Assembly (NCBI GenBank): GCA_028386065.3
Contig: JAKUCV010001409.1
Span: 15,587-79,586 of the forward strand
Reading direction: 5' to 3'
DNA: 64,000 bases
DNA from: Turnera subulata
Taxonomy: Eukaryota > Streptophyta > Magnoliopsida > Malpighiales > Passifloraceae
The position numbers and the translations under genes were made by a program. Positions 12,383 to 23,896 of this stretch are shown piece by piece. Each line of letters opens with the position of its first letter. The first letter of the stretch is position 1. Below the pieces are notes generated by a model. The model made no database searches. It had not been told where the DNA came from and was given only the letters and a program-made list of their open reading frames with translations.

Positions 12383-14926
12383 ATGGAGAAGGGAACAGCA
12401 GTAGATGCAGAATGGGTTTACAACACGCCACTTCACTCAGATGTGGAGGCAAAGCTAAGGCAGTTCTTGGTTGAACTGCGTGATGAGTACCGCATAATTG
12501 GAATCCAGGTCAAACCAATATGGTCTCTTTATTCTTCTGCTAATTTGTAGCCCAAATGACTTTTATTTACTGTTGTTCTGCTGTTTTCTTACCAAAACAC
12601 CATCTGCTTCTAAAGGTATGTGCATACAAAGACGGCAAAGTTATTATTGATTCAGCTGCTGGAGTGCTTGGTGAGGATGACCCTCGACCAGTTCGGCCTG
12701 ACACCCTTTTTCCTGTCTTCTCTGCAACAAAGGGCATCACAGCAGCATTATTACATTGGCTTGTCGACAAAGGGTGAGTTGTTGTGGTGCAATTTCATGA
12801 TAACCAGGGTGTTTTCTTTCTTCCAATTTTGCAATTGTACTGCCTCCAGAGGATTTTATGAACTAAAAGCCTGGTATCATACAGTTTTTTTTTTTTTTTT
12901 TTTTGTGTTGGGAGAGGGCTCAGCTTCGAAGTTTATTGTTTCTGGAGTTTTGCTTTTGCAATTTGTTAACTGGTATAGCATAAAACAGGATCTGATTTTT
13001 GTTTGAATGTTTCTATCAGCCAAATGGTTCAGTATAATTTAGCATTTTGAGACAATTGCTGTAACCTAATAGAATGACAACATTGCTGGATTTCATTAAA
13101 ATCATTTTTTCAGGTTTATTATTGGTACAATCTTGCTAATGCTAAACTATAAAAGCACTAGAAATATTTTTAGTGATTGCCAGGCTTTTCTTTTCTTGAA
13201 AATTTGGAATGATTCCTTCCAGAAAGGTCAAGCTTGATGACAATGTTGCAGATGTTTGGCCAGGATTCGGCACAAATGGGAAAGAACACATCAAGGTGTG
13301 AAAAGATTAGTTTTTGTTTTCTTCTTTTGTTGATTTCTTTTTGGAACTGAAGTGCTTGTTCAGTATCATGAGGTTGTCTGGTACATACTATGTTGCTTAC
13401 TCATTGTTTTCTCTTTAGGTCCACCATGTGCTTAACCATACAGCTGGCTTGCCCAATGCTTTGGGCCAACCTTGGCAAGAAATTGCTCCGCTAATGTCTG
13501 ACTGGGATAAGTGTTTGAGTGAAATTGCAATGTCAGTGCCAGAGACGGAACCTGGCCGGGAGCAGGTGTATCACCATGCGTCTTTTGGCTGGCTTTGTGG
13601 TGGAATAATTGAGGTATTGTTTCATCATTGTGCATTTCAATTCGCTTCAAAGGTGCTGAAGAAAATGTGAATTTTGTCATCATGGACTTGGTCAAGAATA
13701 TTAATGAGGAGACAACTAAAATGCAGACGCATTTCCATTTCGGTTCCTTATAGCTTTAGGGTTCTCGTGTTTGTTAATCTCTTCCTGGTTTTTGTTTGTT
13801 CTTCATCTTTATAGTTTCCACTGTTGAGGTGCTTGGCGTCATGTTAGTTTTCTGGTCTGAGACATTCATGTGAGACGTAATTTCTCAGATAGCCTACATG
13901 ATTGGAAAATGAGATGCATTTGTTAAACCTGAAAGAAAAAAAAATATTAACGATGCTTTTGGTGACAAATTTACTTCGTTCTCTTTCTCTTAAAATCTTC
14001 AATAAACAGCATGTCTCTGGAAAGAAATTCCAGGAGATCCTTGAAGAAGTAATCATTCATCCACTCCAAGTTGAAGGAGAGATGTATATTGGAATCCCTC
14101 CAGGTAATGGATACCATTTTCTCAATTCTCTTGCATTTAAATGAAACTTGTTTCCAAGTTTCCCTGTCTAGTTGTCTTTCAACCATTAGCATTAAACTTG
14201 GGCTTCCATTGTTCAGGTGTAGAATCTCGTCTTGCTACTGTCACAATGGACACAGTGGAGATCAATAGGCTCATAGAGACCCGCGATCTTCCTGCGGGCT
14301 GGCCTTCCTCAGTCCCTCCAGAAAGAGTGATCTCCGTAGCTTCATTTTCAAACACGCTTGAGTTACGCCGTGCCATCGTACCGTCTGGCAATGGAAACTT
14401 TTCGGCCCGTGCGCTCGCACGCTTCTATGCATCTCTTGTTGATGGAGGAGTGATCCCGCCATCACATTCTTCTCTGGCCAAGCCATTTCTTGGTAGCCAT
14501 CCTCACATTCCAACTATCCATTCTGGCAATGATCCTGACACTGGTCTTGCTGGTAACAGTATCAGGAGTGAAGCTGACAGCGTCTTCAGCTCTGGGGAAG
14601 GTAATGCCATCAGTATTTTCGACAACCCGAGAATTCATGATGCCTTCTTGGGTGTGGGAGAGTATGAAGGTATGGCCATGAAAAATGTGCCATTTGGACT
14701 TGGATTCACGCGGTGGAAGTCAAATGATGGATCCATTGTTGGGTTTGGTCATTCGGGTTTCGGTGGATCCACAGGATTCTGTCACATTTCTGGCAGGTTT
14801 GCTGCATCTGTGATCGTGAACAGGCTGTCTATATCCATGGCTTTGCCAAAGAAAATCATTCAGTTTCTCTGTTCAGAGCTGAATATCCCATTGATGGTGG
14901 AGTCGTCAGCTAATGCTGAGAAGTGA
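12383..14926 (+). CDS. Stand-alone beta-lactamase-domain protein, copy B
   Basis: Six exons, 12383-12508, 12616-12773, 13223-13295, 13419-13613, 14010-14103 and 14217-14926, give 451 residues. Exons 1-5 have the same lengths as in copies A and C. Motifs: SATK at Ser78-Lys81 and HSG at His394. The position of the catalytic Tyr of the Tyr-x-Asn motif reads YHHAS, so His172 replaces the Tyr172 seen in A and C. The variable linker before the last domain is about 40 residues shorter than in A. Reading frame and splice sites are intact, so a protein is probably made. Whether it keeps hydrolase activity is doubtful because of the His. Like A, it has no ABC1 kinase part. Confidence 0.8.
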
Positions 14927-15296
14927 CCTAATATATGCAAGCGTGGAGAGGCCTCTAGAATGCTTCATTTCACAGTCACTTGTATTCTATTATATTTCCT
15001 TGGAATCACATAACTGAGTTTTGAATAATTGCAGTTTGGCCTTAGGTCCAACTGCAAATAAAATCAATAGTGTTATTCGATTTGTACAGTTATGTTTTGT
15101 AGTGATTTACGACTCTTACTAAAGGTTATTTCCAATATGATATCACAAAGGTAAAAACAATGCTGAAATAACTAAATCAAAGTCGAAGAACACAAGATGC
15201 ATCATCATTTTCTATGGATATTTGTAGTGCACTACTTTAGTGTTAGAGATGCAAAATGTTAAAGAGCCTCCTTGCATGTGTAACGAAAATATAGAA
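14927..15296. other. 3' flank of gene B, also found beside the third NLR
   Basis: Positions 14940-15050 match 36595-36712 (shared GTTTTTGAATAATTGCAGTT-type string and TTAGGTCCAA), and 15130-15200 weakly match 36910-37010. This segment was therefore copied along with the gene cluster. No coding sequence is seen. Confidence 0.5.
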
Positions 15297-16351
15297 ATTC
15301 AACATGGAACAGCCCTATCTATGCATGGGTAATTATTCACTGTTTTGCTGTTATGGAAGTTAAATTAACTGACATGGTGTTGTTGAAATTTAAAAAAAAT
15401 ATATATTTGAGGAGGAGAGAGTATTTTTATTGTAATAGGATAACACCAAAACAAGCATATCTTTTCAATGCATATACTTCATAAACACCTGTTACACAGG
15501 TTGCATTGTGGCCACCCTGAGCCACACCCTCTGGTAACCCTTTGGTTCCAGCCGTTACTACAACCATAACACAACATACATTGACAACAGTGGTAGCGGA
15601 ACTTATTTCTTGAGGGACCTGAGAGTATGAAAAAAAAAAAATGCCAACATAGACTACAGATACCTATGTTGTGAAAAAAAAAAAAAATGCCAACATAGTA
15701 AATACTATGTTGAGAAAAATAGGGTTACCATATATGTAACCAAAAGATCAAGATGGGTTGTCTGATGTGAAACCAAAGAGTTATCCAATGTAACCAAAGT
15801 TGTTGCCAGATGTAATCAGAGTTGTTGCCAGATGTAACTAAAGGGTTGTCACTGTTGTGAATGGTGTGCTGTGACAGATGCCAATTGCGTGGGCATGATA
15901 AATGACAAGATGCAAGTCTACAACGTATGCATGAAGTTATTCCACACTATCATTCACAGTTTGCTGAAGTCATGTCAAGGAAAGAAGGCTGTGTTGTGTT
16001 CCAAAGAAACAAGAAAAGCTCTACAATGCAGGAGGAACTTGGCAAGACTTGATGAATGTTATGCATGTCTACAAACATCAAAATCAAGGAGGAGTGTTGA
16101 AAATAATGATTTTGATGAGTTGTATTATTTGTAGGAAACTGCTACATGCAGTTGGATTTGTATTTGTGATAAGATTTGATAGTTATAGGTAGTTATTCTT
16201 ATGATGCCTATATATATGTCCAGTCAATGTATGTTGTGTTAGAATATATTTTTTAAAATTTCAACAACACCATGTCAGTTAATTTAACTTCCATAACAGC
16301 AAAACAGTGAATAATTACCCATGCATAGAGAGGGCTGTTCCATGTTGAAAT
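15297..16351. repeat. Inverted duplication with copia LTR pieces
   Basis: Arms of about 95 bases at 15297-15390 and 16257-16351 are inverted copies of each other (TAACTGACATGGTG on the left, CACCATGTCAGTTA on the right). Between them are a minus-oriented truncated LTR (about 15379-15585), a short internal remnant with a degraded pol C-terminus (CQGKKAVLCSKETRKAL at about 15970-16020), and a plus-oriented LTR (16096-16270) with an internal deletion that follows the polypurine tract CAAGGAGGAG. Confidence 0.6.
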
Positions 16352-17165
16352 TTTAAAAAAATATATATTTGAGGAGGAGAGAGTATTTTTATTGTAACAG
16401 GATAACACCAAAGCAAGCATTTCTTTTCAATGCATATACTTCATAAACACCTGTTACACAGGTTGCATTGTGGCCACCCTGAGCCACACCCTCTGGTAAC
16501 CCTTTGGTTCCAGCCGTTACTACAACCATAACACAACATACATTGACTGGATATATATATAGGCATCATAAGAATAACTACTTATAACTATCAAATCTTA
16601 TCACAAATTCAAATCTAACCGCATGTAGCAGTTTCTTACAAATAATGCAACAAATCAAAATCATTATTTTCAACATTCCTCCTTGATTTTGATGTTGTAG
16701 ACATACATAACATTTATCAAGTCTTGCCAAGCTCCTCCTGCGTTGTAGAGCTTTCTTGTTCCTCTGAAACACGACACAGCTTTCTTTCCTTGACATGACT
16801 TCAGCAAACTCTGTGGATGATGATGTGGAACCACTGTTGTTGAAATTTAAATTGAAATTTAAAAGGAGGAGAGAGAGTAATTTTATTGTAACAGGATAAC
16901 ACCAAAGCAAGCATATCTTTTCAATGCATATACTTCATAAACACCTATTACACAGGTTGCATTGTGGCCACCCTGAGCCACACCCTCTGGTAACCCTTTG
17001 GTTCCAGCCGTTACTACAACCATAACACAACATACATTGACTGGACATATATATAGGCATCATAGGAATAACTACCTATAACTATCAAATCTTATCACAA
17101 ATTCAAATCTAACTGTAGCAGTTTCTTACAAATAATGCAACAAATCAAAATCATTATTTTCAACA
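16343..17165 (-). mobile_element. Defective Ty1/copia element with two LTRs and almost no interior
   Basis: LTRs of about 330 bases lie at 16343-16675 and 16838-17165, both minus-oriented, starting TGTTGAAAATAATG and ending AATTTCAACA. The interior is only about 160 bases. It keeps the polypurine tract next to the left LTR and the last pol codons (FAEVMSRKESC). No primer binding site or gag is left. Flanks do not show a clear 5-bp duplication, probably because of later rearrangement with the inverted duplication on the left. Confidence 0.65.
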
Positions 17166-17603
17166 CATGGATTGTGAAATCTATATTATGCTATCTTTCA
17201 TTAATCTTTCCACCAAAAATCAGTGGTCTTCGGTTTTCAAAAAAGGTCAAAAAGGGCGGCAATCCAACTGGTATCACTGTATCAGCAGTTGACAATATCA
17301 GATATAGAGAGTGAGCAACTCGATTTTTTTTCACAAATTTTTGTCGGTGACAATATCTGCATTCAACCTTTCCTCTTTTTATAACGGCAGCATTCAACCT
17401 TTCCTGTTTTTTATTGAATTGACATATATGCTCCTGATTTGTAGATTCTTGCTCTTTAATTATGTATTTATTCAGTAATGAACTGCTGAGTTTTGTGTCC
17501 TCGAAGTCAAACAAAGTTCACTTACGTTTTCGAGTTTGAATGATAAACATAGACGTTACAGAATCCCGCTAACTAGTAACAGCTTCATGTCTGTTTAACC
17601 TGT
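17166..17603. other. Leader region of gene C
   Basis: Positions 17168-17240 match 37021-37100 beside the third NLR (TCTATATTATG string). Positions 17440-17608 match the gene B leader, including AGCTTCATGTCTGTTTAA and the start of GTGAAAC, after which the copia element interrupts it. No coding sequence is seen. Confidence 0.5.
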
Positions 17604-17608
17604 GAAAC

Positions 17609-18081
17609 TGTTGATGAATGATTACTTGCTAGAACTTTCCATAATGTTCTTGTAAAAAAATCATGATATTTTGTAGAAATGATCTAGTGCAGAATCTGGA
17701 ATAATCTTGTAAAACTAAAATATCATGATACTTTGAATAAATATCTAGATATTTAGAATAATCTATAAAAATATCTAGATATTAATATAAAAAGTTAAGA
17801 TATTATGAGTATTTAATGATTATTTAGAAAAATCTATTGAAATATCTAGGATTAGTTAAGATATTTTGAAGGTGATGTTGTAGTATAAATATGTAATGAA
17901 ATGCAAAATGGATGTGTGCTTTCCTAAACCAAAATCGTGCTCCCCTCTCTTGCCTATTTCTCTTGTTTCTTCTTAGCAAGTCCTTCTTTTAAACAAGTCT
18001 TTATTATTTTCTTTTCTTTGTACAACAAACACTCATATAAACCTTTTCTCAAATACACCCTTCCCATAATTTTTTCCTTCA
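17609..18081 (+). repeat. Left (5') LTR of the GAAAC copia element
   Basis: 473 bases, starting TGTTGATGAATGATTAC and ending TTTTTTCCTTCA. It is nearly identical to 20940-21413; I see about four substitutions and one length difference in a T-run. It is followed at once by the primer binding site. Confidence 0.95.
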
Positions 18082-18189
18082 ATTGGTATCGGAGCCCCTT
18101 TGTTCTTAAGGGACCATAAACCTCAAAAACACAATACCAATAAATTCAGCCTTCCTATATCTTAAAAAAATCCATCTTCTTAATTTTTC

Positions 18190-18906
18190 ATGATGTCAAG
18201 AAATTTCACAGTACCAACACCACCCGTGTTTGCAGGTGAAAATTTCCAAACATGGGCTGTGAAGATGAAGGCTTATCTTCAAGCTTATGGCTTGTGGGAG
18301 GTTGTTGATGTTGGTGTAAATCCAACTCCACTCTCCGAACAAGCCACTTTAAATCAAATCAAGCAACACAATGAAGAAATTGCAAAAGGTTATCAAGCCT
18401 TGTCTGCAATTTTTTCGTTGGTGTCCGAAGAAATTTTTACAAGAATTATGGCTTGTCAAACCGCCAAAGAAGCTTGGGATAAGTTGAAGGTGGAGTTTTT
18501 GGGAAGCCAAAAATCAAGGCAGATGCAAGTCCTCAATCTCAGACGCGAATTTGAGTTTTTGAGGATGGAGGAGGCTGAGTCTCTCAAAGATTTTTCTGAT
18601 AGGTTGATGAAAATTGTCAACCAAATCAGACTTTTGGGAGAAGATCTTCCAGACAAGAGGGTAGTTGAGAAGGTGTTGGTGAGTCTTCCAGAGAGGTTTG
18701 AATCAAAAATCTCCTCATTGGAAGAATCAAAAGACTTGTCTGAAATAACTTTGCAAGAGCTTGTTCATTCTTTACAAGCTCAAGAGCAAAGGAGAGCACT
18801 CAGGCAGGGAATTCAAGCAGAGGGAGCTATGAATGTTAAACATAAAAACAAGTATCAGTTCAGCACCAACAATCAAAAGCAAGCTGCAGAGAAGAAGGGA
18901 AAGTAG
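18190..18906 (+). CDS. copia gag N-terminal part ending at an in-frame TAG
   Basis: 238 residues of a copia-type gag (UBN2/DUF4219-like) from MMSRNFTVPTPPVFAGENFQTW to AEKKGK. The TAG at 18904-18906 is in frame with the downstream pol region, which continues immediately with Lys-rich sequence and two zinc knuckles (CTFCKKTNHSEKYC and CKNCKKTGHVDKVC). The stop therefore falls between capsid and nucleocapsid. It could be a simple nonsense mutation or, less likely, a readthrough site. Function in this copy is doubtful. Confidence 0.8.
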   Translation: MMSRNFTVPTPPVFAGENFQTWAVKMKAYLQAYGLWEVVDVGVNPTPLSEQATLNQIKQHNEEIAKGYQALSAIFSLVSEEIFTRIMACQTAKEAWDKLKVEFLGSQKSRQMQVLNLRREFEFLRMEEAESLKDFSDRLMKIVNQIRLLGEDLPDKRVVEKVLVSLPERFESKISSLEESKDLSEITLQELVHSLQAQEQRRALRQGIQAEGAMNVKHKNKYQFSTNNQKQAAEKKGK

Positions 18907-20952
18907 AAGAAGTACAATGGCGACACCAAATTTGGTCAGAAAAAACAATTTCCAGCTTGTACTTTCTGCAAGAAAACAAATCATTCGGAGAAATATTGTT
19001 GGTTCAGACCTGATGCACAATGCAAAAATTGCAAAAAGACAGGCCATGTTGATAAAGTATGCCAACTAAAGAAGCAGCAGCAGGATCAGCAGGCTCAACG
19101 TGTTGAAAACCAGCAAGATGAAGCACGAGAAGAACAACTGTTTGTTGCATCATGTTATACAACAGCAAGAAGCAGTGATTGGCTCATTGACAGTGGTTGC
19201 ACACACCACATGACTCACAAGATTGATGCTTTTTCAGACTTGGATGAGTCTTATCTCTCAAAGGTCAAGATTGGGAATGGAGACTATATCGATGTTAAAG
19301 GCAAAGGTACGGTTGCAGTTGAGACTCCATCAGGTACCAAATTTATTTCTGAAGTTTTATATGTTCCCAAGCTTGATCAGAATTTATTGAGTGTGGGCCA
19401 ATTACTTGAGAAGAATTATTCGTTGATATTTAAAGATAATGCTTGCACTATATATGATGCTGCAAACAACAAGATATTTTCTGTTGGCATGAAGGATAAA
19501 AGTTTCTCATTAAATTTGAGGAACAATAATGCTCATTCATATGCAAGCACAATTGATCTGACCTCTCTTTGGCATAAAAGGTTAGGTCATGTCAATTATA
19601 CTTCTTTAAAAAATCTTCATGCTAAGGAAATAGTGCATAATATGCCTGCTGTTGGAGATTGTTCTGCTGTTTGTGAGGTCTGTCAACAGGGGAAGCAATC
19701 AAAGCTGCCATTCCCGGTCAACAAAGCTTGGAGAGCCTCAGAAAAATTACAATTAGTCCACACGGATGTTTGTGGACCAATGAAAGTACCTTCTTTGGGA
19801 GGCTGCAGGTACTTTATTCTCTTTATAGATGATTTTTCAAGAATGTGTTGGGTTTATTTCTTAAAGCAAAAATCTGAGGTGTTTGAAGTGTTCCAAAAAT
19901 TCAAAGCTTTGGTAGAAAATCAGAGTGGCTGCTCTATAAAGGTCCTAAGGTCAGATAATGGGACCGAATACACTTCACAAAATTTTAACAAATTTTGTGA
20001 AGATGCCGGCATCTCTCATCAGCTCACAGTAAGTTATACTCCACAGCAAAATGGAGTTAGTGAAAGAAAAAATAGAACAGTCATGGAGATGGCTAGGTGT
20101 CTTTTGTTTGAGAAAAAGATGCCTAAGAGCTTTTGGGCAGAGGCGGTGAATACTGCTGTTTATATTCAAAATAGGCTGCCCACAAAAGCTCTAGACAATA
20201 AAACTCCATTTGAGGCTTGGAATGGCTTCAAACCATCTGTGGAGCACTTACGAGTATTTGGTTGTGTATGTTATACATACATACCAGATGTCAAGAGGGA
20301 CAAGCTAGAGCATAAGGCTGAAGTTGGAATCTTTGTGGGATATAGCTCTATTGCTAAAGGATACAGAGTCTATAATCCTAAAACTGAGAAGGTTATTGTC
20401 AGTAGGAATGTCAAGTTTGATGAAAATGCATCTTGGAATTGGCAAAATTTCAAGAATGATAATCAACCTTCTCAAGTCTTGTCCCCACAAATAAATCTAG
20501 AAGTTGACGATTCTGAAGATGAAGAGGATGAAGAAGAATCAGTTAGAGGCACTAGAACTCTTGCTGATATATATCAGAGATGTAATGTTGCTGTTCTAGA
20601 GCCCACAACTTATGAAGAAGCCAGTAAAGTTTCTGGATGGAGAGATGCAATGCAGGAGAAAATGAAAATGATAGAAAAGAATCAGACTTGGTGTTTGGTT
20701 GATAGACCAAATCAATCCGCAATAGCAATATCTAAAAATCCAGTGTTTCATGGCAGGACAAAGCACATGAAGATCAAATTTCACTTCATCCGAGAAGTGC
20801 AGCAAGCCAATGAAGTCAGTCTTGTTCATTGCAATTCTGAAAATAATCTAGCAGATATTTTGACGAAAACATTGCCCAAAGAAAGATTTGAGAAGCTTAG
20901 AGATGCTTTGGGAATTTGCAGCAAGAAATCAAGGAGGAGTGTTGATGAATGA
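18907..20952 (+). pseudogene. copia pol remnant lacking reverse transcriptase
   Basis: The frame runs from the zinc knuckles through protease (WLIDSGCTHHMT), the GAG-pre-integrase zinc-binding region (HKRLGHVNY...CEVCQQGKQ), and the integrase core (LFIDDFSRMCWVYF, RSDNGTEYTS). It reaches the start of RT (WRDAMQEKMKMIEKNQTW). At about 20712 it jumps in frame to SAIAISKNPVFHGRTKH, near the RNase H end. Roughly 1.2 kb is missing compared with full copia pol, including the YVDD active site and the RNase H core. The frame stays open to the right LTR, so the deletion is clean. Confidence 0.88.
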
Positions 20953-21413
20953 TTACTTGCTAGAACTTTCCATAATGTTCTTGTAAAAAAATCATGATAT
21001 TTTGTAGAAATGATCTAGTGCAGAATCTGGAATAATCTTGTAAAACTAAAATATCATGATACTTTGAATAAATATCTAGATATTTAGAATAATCTATAAA
21101 AATATCTAGATATTAATATAAAAAGTTAAGATATTATGAGTATTTAATGATTATCTAGAAAAATCTATTGAAATATCTAGGATTAGTTAAGATATTTTGA
21201 AGGTGATGTTGTAGTATAAATATGTAATGAAATGCAAAATGGATGTGTGCTTTCCTAAACCAAAATCGTGCTCCCCTCTCTTGCCTATTTCTCTTGTTTC
21301 TTCTTAGCAAGTCTTTCTTTTAAACAAGTCCTTATTATTTTTTTTTTCTTTGTACAACAAACACTCATATAAACCTTTTCTCAAATACACCCTTCCCATA
21401 ATTTTTTCCTTCA
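20940..21413 (+). repeat. Right (3') LTR of the GAAAC copia element
   Basis: 474 bases, matching the left LTR. It ends 28 bases before the ATG of gene C, so its promoter/terminator region is now the immediate upstream neighbour of that gene. Confidence 0.95.
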
Positions 21414-21441
21414 GAAACCCTCATTTGTCACGTAGGAAAAC

Positions 21442-23896
21442 ATGGAGAAGGGAACAGCAGTAGATGCCCAATGGATTTGCAACACACCACTTCACTCTGA
21501 TGTGGAAGCAAAACTGAGGCAGCTGCTGGTTGAACTGCGTGATGATAACCAGATACTTGGAATCCAGGTCAAACCATTATGGTCTCTTTATTTTTCTGCT
21601 AATTTGGAGCCCAAATGAACTTTTACTTAATGTTATTCTGCTTCTAAAGGTATGCGCATACAAAGACGGCAAGGTTATTATTGATTCAGCTGCTGGAGTG
21701 CTTGGAGAAGATGACCCTCGACCAGTTCGGCCTGACACCCTTTTTCCTGTCTTCTCTGCAACAAAGGGCATCACAGCAGCATTATTACATTGGCTTGTCG
21801 AGAAAGGGTGAGTCTTTCTGGTCCAATTTGATGACAACCAGGGCCTTTTTTCTTTCTTCCAATTAATTTTGCAATTGTACTGTCTCCAGATGATTTTATG
21901 TACTAAAAGCCTAATATCATACAGTTTGTTTTGTTTTGGGAGAGGGCTCAACTTCGAAGTTTATTGTTTGTGTGGGAATCGTGCTTTTGCAATTTGTAGA
22001 CTGATCATAGCATGAAACGCATACTGATTTATGTTTGAATGTTACTATCAACCAAATAGTTCAGTATAATTCAGCATATTAAATTTGGAATGATTCCTTG
22101 CAGAAAGGTCAAGCTTGATGAAAATGTTGCAAATGTCTGGCCAGGATTTGGCACAAATGGTAAAGAACACATAAAGGTGTGAAAAGATTGGTTTTTGTTT
22201 CAGGACCGAAGTGCTTGTTCAGTATGATGATGTTGTCTGATATATACTATGTTGCTTATGCATTGCTTTCTCTTTAGGTCCACCATGTGCTTAACCATAC
22301 ATCTGGCTTGCACAATGCTTTGGGCAAATCATGGCTAGAAAATGCTTCCCTAATTTGTGACTGGGATAAGTGTTTGAGTGAAATTGCTACGTCGGTGCCA
22401 GAGACGGAACCTGGCCGGGAGCAGTGGTACCACTATTCGTCTTTTGGATGGCTTTGTGGTGGAGTAATTGAGGTATCGTTTCATCCTTGTGCATTTCCAT
22501 TTCAAGGTTGCTGAAGTAAATAAGAATTTTGTCATCACGAACTTGGTCAAGAAGATCAATGAGACAACTAAAATACAGAAGCATTTCCTTCTCAGTTCCT
22601 TGTACCTTTTAGGTTCCTCTTTTTATTAATCTATTCCTGGCTTTTGTTTGTTCTTTATCTTTAAAGTTTCCACTGTTGAAGTGCTTGGTGTCATGTTAGT
22701 TTTTTCTGGAAGAACGGAATTATCATCAATACCTATTGACTAGTGATAGTTTTTCCTCCAAGAAAATATCTGTGAACCCCCTCCCCTGAACATGAAAATG
22801 CTTTGCTTTATTTTCTGGTTAAATACTATTCGAGTAGCGTTTTGTGGCTGAGAGGCATTCATGTGAGACGTAATTTCTCAGTTAGCCTACATGATTGGAA
22901 TATGAGATGCATTTCTTAAACCTGAAAGAAAAAAAATATATCAATGATGCTTTTGGTAACAGATTTACTTTGTTCTCATCCTCTCTTTATTTATTTATTT
23001 TTTTTCTAATAAACAGCATACCTCTGGAAAGAAATTCCAGGAGATACTTGAAGAAGCAATCATTCATCCACTCCAAATTGAAGGAGAGCTGTATATTGGA
23101 ATTCCTCCAGGTGATGGGTACCATTGTCTCAATTCTCTTGCTTTTTAAATTAAACTTGTTTCCAAGTTTCTCTGTCTAGTTTTCTTTCTTTCGATTTGAC
23201 TGTCTTAGATGGCCCTCTTAACTTAAACATATCTGCTTCAACCATTAGCACTAAATTTGGCCTTCCACAGTTTCAGGTGTAGAATCTCGTCTTGCTACTG
23301 CCACACTGGACACGGCGGAGCTGGAACCTATTGCCTCCCTGATTTCGTTGTGCAACATGCTTGAGATTCGCCGTGCCATCCTACCATCTGTCATTCCAAC
23401 TATCCATTCTGAGAATAACTCCACCAATCAGAAACAGAACAAAGATGTGGCTCCTCCTTTCAAGTACAATGAAGATGATACTGAGATTAATAAGAATTTT
23501 GGCAATGGTACTAACACTGGTCTCGCTGGTAACGGAATTAGCACTTATTCTGACAGTGTCATCAGCCTAGGGGAGGGCTCCGGAAAAGGTAATGCCATCA
23601 GGATTTTCAAAGACCCAAGAATTCATGATGCATTCTTGGGGGAGGGGGAGTATGAAGATATGGTCTTGAAAAATGGGGAATTCGGACTTGGATTTAAGCG
23701 GTGGAGTTCGAATGACGGGTCCTTTGTTGGGTTTGGTCATCGAGGTTTTGGTGGATCCACGGGGTTCTGTCACATTCCCAGCAGGTTTGCTGTAGCTGTG
23801 ACTGTGAACAGACTGTCTATAACCGGGGCTGCATCGCGGAAAATCATTCAGTTTCTTTCTTCAGAACTGAACATCCCATTGCCGGAGGAGTTGTGA
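21442..23896 (+). CDS. Stand-alone beta-lactamase-domain protein, copy C (shortened)
   Basis: Six exons, 21442-21567, 21650-21807, 22104-22176, 22278-22472, 23017-23110 and 23277-23896, give 421 residues. SATK (Ser78-Lys81) and Tyr172 are kept. Exon 6 has lost two in-frame pieces compared with A: about 20 residues after ATLDTAEL, and about 40 residues covering the otherwise invariant NGNFSARALARFYASLVDGG region. The third motif reads HRG at His370 instead of HTG. The fold is probably damaged, so this may be a decaying copy despite its open frame. The copia LTR lies 28 bases upstream of the ATG, inside what is the leader intron in the sister genes. A splice acceptor CGTAG survives at 21431-21435. 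Confidence 0.72.

Larger units (their letters stand above)
17604..21418 (+). mobile_element. Non-autonomous Ty1/copia retrotransposon in the leader of gene C
   Basis: The element proper is 17609-21413, flanked by the 5-bp duplication GAAAC (17604-17608 and 21414-21418). LTRs of 473 and 474 bases differ at only a few positions and have TG...CA ends. A primer binding site similar to the initiator-Met tRNA type (TTGGTATCGGAGCC) follows the left LTR. The polypurine tract AAGGAGGAG precedes the right LTR. The interior encodes gag, protease and integrase in one frame but breaks off in the first residues of reverse transcriptase and resumes in the RNase H tail. It cannot copy itself unaided, yet the near-identical LTRs show recent movement, so enzymes were presumably supplied in trans. 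Confidence 0.93.

Noticed and set aside
16578..16910. 110-residue frame read as a possible small gene
   Set aside because: Spans LTR and the last codons of copia pol; part of a mobile element.
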